DNA from: JBOFLG01 sp051657745
Lineage (GTDB): Bacteria > Actinomycetota > Actinomycetes > Actinomycetales > Dermatophilaceae
NCBI GenBank assembly: GCA_051657745.1
Contig: JBOFLG010000071.1
Coordinates: 1 to 37,265, forward strand
Reading direction: 5' to 3'
DNA: 37,265 bases
Shown here: positions 1-5,109 of the stretch, in pieces
Layout of the letters: each line of letters opens with the position of its first letter
How positions within the stretch are numbered: position 1 is the first letter of the stretch
Notes under the pieces: model-generated
Told to the model about the DNA's origin: nothing
Databases searched by the model: none
What the model saw: only the letters and a program-made list of their open reading frames with translations
Position numbers and translations under genes: made by a program

Positions 1-2
1 TG

Positions 3-320
3 TTCCTCGGCGCCTACTACGTGCTTTTCGTTCTGGTCATGCGCGAGGTCGGAGTCGACCTGCGGCTCGACCTGCTGTTCGCGGCCTACGCGATCGGGCG
101 GCTGCTCACCGCGGTCGGCCTGACCCCGGGCGGGTTGGGCGTGACCGAGACCGCGACCGCGACCGCGCTGATCGGGTGGGGCGCCGACCGCTCCGGCGCC
201 ACCGCGGGCGTCATCCTGTTCTCGATCTTCACCAACCTGATGGAGTTACCGCTCGGCGGGGTCGGCTGGCTCGCCTGGGCCGTCATCCCCCGCACAGCCC
301 CACCACCCGAGACCGGATGA
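3..320 (+). CDS. Lysylphosphatidylglycerol synthase TM/UPF0104-like membrane protein, C-terminal part
   Basis: The gene enters from the left edge, so only its last 105 codons are present. The frame starts at base 3 and ends with TGA at 318-320. The segment is strongly hydrophobic with about three membrane passes. It carries a TPGGLGVTE signature followed by an FSIFTNLMELPLGG helix, typical of the last helices of the LPG_synthase_TM (UPF0104, YbhN-like) family. Members are inner-membrane proteins proposed to move lipids or lipid-linked intermediates. Substrate cannot be told from this fragment. It converges on the accessory island; its stop lies about 30 bases before the first repeat copy of the asparagine-synthetase gene end, so it is probably the original resident neighbour of that gene. 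Confidence 0.75.
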   Translation, partial: FLGAYYVLFVLVMREVGVDLRLDLLFAAYAIGRLLTAVGLTPGGLGVTETATATALIGWGADRSGATAGVILFSIFTNLMELPLGGVGWLAWAVIPRTAPPPETG

Positions 321-348
321 CGCTACGCACTCGCCTGGCGAGGCCAGC

Positions 349-435
349 GGCGGAGGACCACCACCACCGGGGTCTGCTCGGTGCCATGGTCGAGCGGGTT
401 GTCGGCGCCGGCCTGGTCGGATCGCCGTGAGGTCG
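349..435 (-). repeat. Copy A: short remnant of the asnB-fusion 3' end
   Basis: Bases 349-407 match 4847-4905, the last codons of the asparagine-synthetase fusion gene, including an identical run across GGGGTCTGCTCGGTGCC. From 408 to about 435 the sequence leaves the genuine gene but resembles 1692-1720, downstream of copy B. Copy A is therefore closer to copy B than to the intact gene. It carries no reading frame of its own and lies just left of the first cargo module. Confidence 0.75.
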
Positions 436-574
436 GATGGGTTCGGAAGTTGACATCGGTCGGATGGTTTGCAAGGGTTTTGCCGCATTGCTCCACCCCC
501 ACCGCTTCTTGGCGGGAGCTTTCTTGTGGGGTTGTGGGGTACATCAATACAGAGTCAACTAAAGGGGATCATTA

Positions 575-1279
575 ATGAATTCAGTTGTACAGGCTCCTCA
601 GCTGTACGGGCCCCTCAGTTTCATCGCCGCCCTGATCCTGGCACTGCTCACGCCCGGAATGGCACAAGCCGAGACCGGCACAGACGATGCGCCCCTCGAT
701 GTTAAAGTCGTTAAGGCAATCGCTGATCGTGCGGCGCAGGGAGCCGCCACCGCGGCGGACAAGAAGCTCCTCGAGGAGTCTGCTCCTGAGCTCCTGAGCT
801 CCTGAGCTCCTGAGCTCCTGAGCTCTATCGCAGACGCCTCCCAGACGCAAACCGGCGAACGTGCGGTCCCGTTCAGCGGGTTTCCGATAGCCATTCAGCA
901 AGATCTCGCACGACGGGTTGGGCTGGCTTCGCGCGCAGCGAGCACCTGTAGCGTCACGAACAGATATCAGCGAGGAGTGTCCCTTCTCGGCGACACTATT
1001 TATCGTTTTAATTCGTATGTGGCTTGGTGTTGGAACGGCTCTAGCACGACGGTTTCGAGAAGTTACCCCTTCTTCGACTCAGTTTCCTCTTCCACGGTCG
1101 AGGTAGTCGGCACCACCAACTATGGCGTGAAGAACGTGAGCGCGACGGTGAAGGAAGTTCACCACGGCGGAACCGCCAAGAACTGCCTCCTGAGGTATGG
1201 CTGCATTAAGACCTGGACGCTCAATAACTGGGTCACCGTCCGACAGTCCAAGTCTAGTAGCTTCCGCTCCTCAAACTGA
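575..1279 (+). pseudogene. Secreted protein interrupted (switched off?) at an octanucleotide repeat
   Basis: ATG 575 follows an AAAGGGGA ribosome site. The first 32 residues form a signal peptide with cleavage probably after MAQA. The frame reads about 44 mature residues, then meets TGA at 803-805 inside five CTCCTGAG copies. After the tract the same frame is open to TGA at 1277-1279, giving a C-terminal domain with YVAWCWNG and several cysteines, in the style of small secreted actinobacterial proteins. Deleting three copies (24 bases) would remove the stop and give one 226-residue protein. The family is not one I can name. A GTG at 977 might start the second half alone, but that piece would have no signal peptide. 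The unit length fits phase variation; permanent inactivation is the alternative. Confidence 0.65.
783..822 (+). repeat. Five tandem CTCCTGAG octamers inside a coding region
   Basis: Five exact copies occur at 783-790, 791-798, 799-806, 807-814 and 815-822, followed by a partial CTC. Eight is not a multiple of three, so copy number changes the frame. Read through from the upstream frame, three or more copies create a TGA, two copies give an open frame, and one copy shifts to a frame that stops about 110 bases later. Confidence 0.95.
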
Positions 1280-1296
1280 CGGTGGAGATGGCAATT

Positions 1297-1470
1297 ATGA
1301 ACAGAACCCTGCTCTCCGGACTGGTATTTGCATCTACCTCTATTGGGGCTATGTTTATCCTCGGTCTTTTCGGCGGCATCGGCAGCATAGAACTTCTCCT
1401 GATTTTCGCCCTTGCCGCCGCAGTGGCGGCCGTGGTGTGGCGACGCCAGGGCGCGCCACCATCGCCATAG
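1297..1470 (+). CDS. Small two-helix membrane protein
   Basis: A 57-residue protein with two hydrophobic segments (about residues 5-30 and 34-50) and a positively charged end, WRRQGAPPSP. ATG 1297 is preferred over ATG 1288 or GTG 1282 because GGTGGAG at 1281-1287 is correctly spaced only for 1297. It begins 17 bases after the secreted-protein frame stops, so the two are probably cotranscribed as cargo module 1. Function is unknown; it could be an accessory or immunity-like partner of the secreted protein, but only proximity supports that. Confidence 0.5.
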   Translation: MNRTLLSGLVFASTSIGAMFILGLFGGIGSIELLLIFALAAAVAAVVWRRQGAPPSP

Positions 1471-1493
1471 GCCGCAGTCGGTCAGCGACCTGA

Positions 1494-1691
1494 TCTGCGG
1501 CGTGGGTGTGTCAGCAAGCAACGCCCACGCCGCAGAGCAGCGGCATCCTGGACCACGTCCACCGGCGACGGCAGGGGTGTCCACGATCAACCGGCCAGTC
1601 CTTCAGCGTGCCGCACCCGCACCTACTCGCGCAGAAACGTCGCGGCCATCGGGGTCTGCTCGGTGCCCTGGTCGTGCGGATTGTCAGCGAA
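1494..1691 (-). repeat. Copy B: asnB-fusion 3' end plus its downstream flank
   Basis: This matches 4705-4906 with scattered substitutions and small indels. It covers the last ~67 bases of the fusion gene (near TACTCGCGCAG) and ~140 bases beyond the stop, including a shared GTCAGCAAGCAACGCCCAC stretch. The match ends at TTGTCAGCGAAG, the same point at which copy A leaves the genuine gene and just before copy C resumes. Confidence 0.85.
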
Positions 1692-1920
1692 GGGCTGGCC
1701 CGATCGCCTCGACGTCTGCACAATGGAGCATGCCTGGGGCGCTGAGCCTGAGGAAGTGAGCCCGAGACCCGGCCGGACAACCGTGGCGCTCGGGCTTCAC
1801 GCATTCATGGAGAGCCTCAGTCCTCAGACCTGTCGCACCTCCACGATCATCGGCCTGATGCGGTCGCGCCGCGCGCCACCCAGCACCACGCAATCCCGTC
1901 GGGAACCGCGAGCATTTGGG
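1692..1920. other. ~228-bp insertion between repeat copies B and C
   Basis: Copies B and C are adjacent pieces of one ~400-bp duplicate, interrupted here. The interruption is bracketed by near-identical 12-base direct repeats, TTGTCAGCGAAG at 1681-1692 and TTGTCGGCGAAG at 1921-1932. It holds no convincing gene, no inverted-repeat ends and no transposase, so I cannot name it. The first ~30 bases resemble the sequence after copy A. Confidence 0.6.
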
Positions 1921-2133
1921 TTGTCGGCGAAGATCTCCTGGAACCGGGAGCCGTCGGCATCCGGCATATCGGCACCGAGCGCATTGCGGCCAATGTCGTT
2001 GGTGTCCATCACGATGGTGCCGGCGAACGTCGACCGCCACGGCTCGGGCACCCGCTCCCGGATGACGGCCGAGAGCCGGGCGGCCACGGCATCCGGGTCC
2101 TTGGGAGCGAGTTTGGCCGAGACGTCGCTCGGG
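1921..2133 (-). pseudogene. Copy C: fragment of the F420-ligase-like C-terminal domain
   Basis: This matches 4897-5109 without obvious indels and with only about 15-20 substitutions. On the minus strand it encodes about 66 residues of the C-terminal domain of the fusion protein, from VSAKLAPKDPDAVAARL through FADNP, without a start codon or the rest of the gene. It then runs into unrelated sequence on both sides. It is the left bracket of cargo module 2, which starts about 100 bases further right. Confidence 0.9.
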
Positions 2134-2238
2134 GTCTGTTCGTCGCCTCGCGCCGGACGCGCCATTGACGCACTCTTGTCTGTTGCGCAACCATCGGTCA
2201 AGAACGATTCATCAGGTTTCTCGCAACGGAGGCAACGA

Positions 2239-2475
2239 GTGCGTGCAGAGTTCCTCGGCAAGGATCCAGAGTCTCAGGAAGGGCAGTCGCCCACCCTGTT
2301 CGCCACTAACCGCACCGACCGGGTGACGTACATCGCCCAAGGCTGGAAGGTGACCGACCCGCAGGTGCTCGCCGACGTGGGCGAGGTTCCCGACCACGAG
2401 GCCCTGATCGAGATCCCGGAGGATGTGCTCAGGATGTACACCCTCCGCTACCTGGAGCAGGAGGGCCACCGCTGA
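2239..2475 (+). CDS. Small conserved actinobacterial protein (GKxP...VxDPxxL type)
   Basis: A 78-residue soluble protein starting at GTG 2239, chosen because GGAGG at 2228-2232 sits six bases upstream. A longer upstream frame exists but is only the antisense of the asnB remnant. The sequence has FLGKDP, SPTLFATN and YIAQGWKVTDP, a pattern I recall in short proteins encoded beside XRE/DUF5753 regulators in Streptomyces and relatives. No biochemical role is known to me. It ends five bases before the DUF6879 gene and is first in a probable operon with it and the XRE regulator. Confidence 0.7.
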   Translation: MRAEFLGKDPESQEGQSPTLFATNRTDRVTYIAQGWKVTDPQVLADVGEVPDHEALIEIPEDVLRMYTLRYLEQEGHR

Positions 2476-2480
2476 GCCGC

Positions 2481-3008
2481 ATGATCGAACCCGGCCCCGA
2501 GTTCGGACGGCTCTTCCGTAGTTTCGAGCACACCGCCTTCCGGCTGGAGACCCGCGATCTCTACAAGTCCGCGAACGAGGCCAACGCGCTCGGACAGTTC
2601 ACGATTGGTGTGCCGGTGGACATGAGCTGGTTTCAGGACTGGCTAAGCATGATCGAGGAGGCCACCGCGGAAGGGCGGCTGTTCACCCGCGTCCGGGTAG
2701 TCACTATGCCGCTCACGACCTACAGCCGCTTCGGCATCTACTGCTCGGGCTACACCAACAGGGTCGGTGAGGTCACTCGGTACCTCGCGCGTCACGACGC
2801 GGCCGACCTGCCGGACCACGACTATTGGTTGTTTGACTCGCGCACAGTGGTGCAGATGCACTTCGACAGCGATGAGAACTTCCTCGGCGGCGAACTCATC
2901 GACGACCCCGCCGAGGTCGCAAAGCACAACTACTGGCGAGATGCGGCGTGGCACCGCGCCGTAGGACGGGACGACTTTGCCACCGAAGCGAACGACCGGC
3001 ATCACTAG
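2481..3008 (+). CDS. DUF6879 family protein
   Basis: A 175-residue soluble protein. It shows the DUF6879 pattern: an N-terminal FRSFEHTAFRLETRDLY, a central RVRVVTMPLTTYSRF, then LPDHDYWLFDSRTVVQMHFD and a C-terminal RDAAWHRAVG. The family is common in actinomycetes next to XRE/DUF5753 regulators and its function is not established; the neighbourhood suggests a partner in a regulatory module of the WhiJ type. ATG 2481 lies five bases after the preceding stop. The 3' end overlaps the XRE gene by 32 bases, so translation is probably coupled. Confidence 0.8.
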   Translation: MIEPGPEFGRLFRSFEHTAFRLETRDLYKSANEANALGQFTIGVPVDMSWFQDWLSMIEEATAEGRLFTRVRVVTMPLTTYSRFGIYCSGYTNRVGEVTRYLARHDAADLPDHDYWLFDSRTVVQMHFDSDENFLGGELIDDPAEVAKHNYWRDAAWHRAVGRDDFATEANDRHH

Positions 3009-3858
3009 CGTTCACGAAGCACGTGACGCACTCGGCAAGCGCCTCCGCGAGCTCCGCATCGTCGCAGGATTGACCGGGCGGGCGCTTGCGGAGTCGCTGT
3101 CGTGGCCGCCCTCGAAGGTATCAAAACTGGAGAACGGCAAGCAGACGCCGACTGATGACGACATCCGGGACTGGACGCGAGCGACCAGCAGCGAGGACGA
3201 GGCAGACGCACTGCTCGCTTCGCTCCATACCCTTGAAGTCCAGCACGCCGAGTGGCAACGACAGCTCCGTGTCGGCCTGAAGCCGCATCAGCAAGAGGTC
3301 GCGGACCTCAATGCCAAGACGCAACTGTTCCGGGCGTTCGAGTCGACCGTCATCCCAGGCCTGCTCCAGACCGCTGAGTACGCTCGCTATCGCTTCGCGC
3401 AGAGCATCACGGTCTTCAAGGTGCGTAACGACATTGTCGACGCTGTCGCCGCTCGTGTTCAGCGCCAAGACATCTTGTACCGGCCCGACAAGCGGTTCCA
3501 CTTCGTGCTGACCGAAGCGGCCCTGCGCTACCGGCTGTGCCCGCCTGAGGTCATGCTCGGGCAACTTGACCGCCTCGTGTCGCTAGCAGCCCTGCCCACC
3601 ATGAAGATTGGGATCATCGGGTTCGAGACGGCCTACGTAGTAGCACCTGCTCATGGCTTCTGGTTGCTCGACAACGACCGCGTGATGGTCGAGACCTTTT
3701 CAGCCGAACTGAACCTTGCCCAGCCGCAGGAGATCGCGCTCTACGGTGGTATCTTTGAGAGTCTGGCCGGAGTCGCTAGCTACGGCCGCAGTGCCCGAGC
3801 GATCATCAACCGGGTCGTTGACGATCTTGCCCCACAACCCTTGGAAGATGGCGATTGA
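2977..3858 (+). CDS. XRE-family regulator with DUF5753 domain
   Basis: A 293-residue DNA-binding protein. Residues about 18-72 form an XRE helix-turn-helix (LGKRLRELRIVAGLTGRALAE, SKVSKLENGKQTP). From about 110 on it matches DUF5753, including FRAFESTVIPGLLQTAEYAR and the later GFWLLDNDRVMVETFSAEL. These proteins usually act with a small adjacent DUF397 or similar protein (WhiJ-like systems) and repress their own cluster. No DUF397 gene is present here; the two tiny downstream ORFs take that place. The start is TTG 2977 behind GGACGGG, inside the upstream gene. The target is unknown, most likely the AT-richer gap at 3859-3993. Confidence 0.88.
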   Translation: MPPKRTTGITSVHEARDALGKRLRELRIVAGLTGRALAESLSWPPSKVSKLENGKQTPTDDDIRDWTRATSSEDEADALLASLHTLEVQHAEWQRQLRVGLKPHQQEVADLNAKTQLFRAFESTVIPGLLQTAEYARYRFAQSITVFKVRNDIVDAVAARVQRQDILYRPDKRFHFVLTEAALRYRLCPPEVMLGQLDRLVSLAALPTMKIGIIGFETAYVVAPAHGFWLLDNDRVMVETFSAELNLAQPQEIALYGGIFESLAGVASYGRSARAIINRVVDDLAPQPLEDGD

Positions 3859-3993
3859 TTTCCGGACTACGCACCAACTCAGGGCATTTCGGGAAATACT
3901 AAGAAACTTTCTATTCACTGTGGCCATTCTCTCCTACTCTGCCGGTGTGGACGAATCAACAGCATCCGTCGGCAAGAGACTTGGGAGTAGCCA
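3859..3993 (+). promoter_or_regulatory. AT-rich gap, probable promoter/operator of module 2
   Basis: This stretch is clearly richer in A and T than its surroundings, including GGGAAATACTAAGAAACTTTC-like sequence around 3890-3912 and TATTCACTGTGG after it. It precedes two tiny ORFs and follows an XRE regulator, a usual place for an autoregulatory operator. I see no exact long palindrome, so the operator is an inference. Confidence 0.35.
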
Positions 3994-4089
3994 ATGGCCG
4001 CCCGCGTTGCCCTGCTGAGCAGGGATCAGATCGACAAGTTTCCCGACCGCGCCCGCGAAGTCGTGGCGTACCGCAGGAGCGGCCGGTAA
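3994..4089 (+). CDS. Tiny hypothetical protein (31 aa)
   Basis: ATG 3994 follows GGGAG at 3984-3988 with good spacing. The frame encodes 31 residues, MAARVALLSRDQ to AYRRSGR, basic at the end and with no membrane segment. It ends six bases before the next small ORF. I do not recognise the family. Support is the ribosome site and the tight spacing only. Confidence 0.45.
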   Translation: MAARVALLSRDQIDKFPDRAREVVAYRRSGR

Positions 4090-4095
4090 GAGGTA

Positions 4096-4269
4096 ATGGT
4101 CGACACGGTCACGGAAGCCCGCAGCGGTAGCGACGCCGAGGCGCGTCACCAGCTCGCCACTGTGATCCTGCACGAGCACACCGACGAGAACGTCCGGTGC
4201 GCCGTGCGCGGCTGTGCTTTCCCCTGCGCGCAGGCGTTGCTCGCGAAACACGGCCCTGCGCTGCTGTAG
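4096..4269 (+). CDS. Small cysteine-motif protein (57 aa)
   Basis: A 57-residue protein starting at ATG 4096. The C-terminal half contains CAVRGCAFPCAQALL, i.e. a C-x4-C-x3-C pattern after an EHTDEN segment. It recalls short actinobacterial proteins with C-x2-CG-x2-WPC that are often encoded beside XRE/DUF5753 regulators. A metal-binding or partner role is possible but unproven. The upstream ribosome site is weak (AGGAG about 15 bases away, GAGG very close), suggesting translation coupled to the preceding tiny ORF. Confidence 0.5.
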   Translation: MVDTVTEARSGSDAEARHQLATVILHEHTDENVRCAVRGCAFPCAQALLAKHGPALL

Positions 4270-4282
4270 CGCCTTCCAAACT

Positions 4283-4342
4283 GGCAGGACCGGCGATGCC
4301 TAGACGCCTGGGGTGAGGTACGAGCCCGTCGCCGGTCCTGCC
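4283..4342. promoter_or_regulatory. 13-bp perfect inverted repeat before the resolvase-like gene
   Basis: GGCAGGACCGGCG at 4283-4295 is exactly complementary in reverse to CGCCGGTCCTGCC at 4330-4342, with 34 bases between. It begins 14 bases after the cysteine-motif gene and ends 25 bases before ATG 4367. It may be a terminator-like or regulatory hairpin, or a recombination site; the sequence does not decide. No T-run follows. Confidence 0.55.
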
Positions 4343-4366
4343 CTTCACGGAACTCGGAGACAGACC

Positions 4367-4681
4367 ATGAAGCCCTTCATCTACGGCTATGTGCGCGCAG
4401 TCGACGAGACGTCCGACAACGAACTTGACCGCTTGGTTTCAGAGCTTCAGCGCTACGCCGAGACCGAGGGCTTCTGCTACGCGACGACGTTCTTTGAACG
4501 CCAGGAAGGTTCGTATTCAGCGTCCGAGGAACTGGTTGCCGAACTCAAGCGTGCCGAGGCACGGCATGTCGTCGTCCCGTCTATGGACCACCTGTCGGCG
4601 CACCGGCTGCTAGGCGAACAGATGGTCGCGCGCCTGGCAGCGGACGCCGACGTCCATGTGCGGATATCAGGCAGCGCGTAG
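4367..4681 (+). CDS. Resolvase-fold protein lacking the catalytic serine
   Basis: A 104-residue protein resembling the N-terminal domain of serine recombinases: YGYVRAVDE at the start, an ELQRYAETEGF helix, a TFFERQEG segment and AEARHVVVPSMDHLSAHR (the usual family line is VVxxLDRLxR). Active resolvases have YxRVSTxxQ with a nucleophilic serine; here the position reads RAVDE, so the serine is missing, and there is no DNA-binding C-terminal domain. It is unlikely to catalyse recombination and may be regulatory. Such stand-alone domains occur near XRE/DUF5753 genes in actinomycetes. ATG 4367 follows GGAGA. It ends 24 bases before the repeat shared with copy B. Confidence 0.7.
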   Translation: MKPFIYGYVRAVDETSDNELDRLVSELQRYAETEGFCYATTFFERQEGSYSASEELVAELKRAEARHVVVPSMDHLSAHRLLGEQMVARLAADADVHVRISGSA

Positions 4682-4704
4682 GCCAAGATCGATCAACGAG
4701 ATAC

Positions 4705-5109
4705 TGTGCGGCGCAGGCATGTCAGCAAGCAACGCCCACACCGCAGAGCAGCGGCATCCTGAACCACATCCACCTCGTCGGCCGTCGGCCGAGGTGGCCA
4801 TGATCGATCAGGCACCGTTCGGCGTGCCGCTCCCGCACCTACTCGCGCAGGAACACCACGGCCATCGGGGTCTGCTCGGTGCCCTGGCCGAGCGGGTTGT
4901 CGGCGAACATCTCCTCGAACCGGGAGCGGTCGGCATCCGGCACATCGGCACCGAGCACGTTGCGGCCAATGTCGTTGGCGTCCATCACGATGGTGCCGGC
5001 GAACGTCGACCGCCACGGCTCGGGCACCCGCTCCCGGATGACGGCCGAGAGCCGGGCCGCCACGGCATCCGGGTCCTTGGGAGCGAGTTTGGCCGAGACG
5101 TTGCTCGGG
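4705..5109 (-). repeat. Genuine asnB-fusion 3' end, source of copies A-C
   Basis: Bases 4705-4906 correspond to copy B (1494-1691) and 4897-5109 to copy C (1921-2133). About 135 bases lie beyond the stop codon and the remainder codes for the last ~90 residues of the fusion protein. Only here is the sequence continuous with a full-length gene, so this is taken as the intact copy and the right-hand bracket of module 2. Confidence 0.9.

Noticed and set aside
1663..2475. Single 270-codon gene on the plus strand
   Set aside because: Its first ~190 codons are antisense to the asnB remnants; the real gene starts at GTG 2239 behind GGAGG.
2239..4681. Prophage or plasmid fragment
   Set aside because: No structural, replication, conjugation or active integrase genes are present; only regulator-type and small proteins.
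4367..4681. Active serine recombinase responsible for the duplications
   Set aside because: The catalytic serine position is not serine and the DNA-binding domain is missing.
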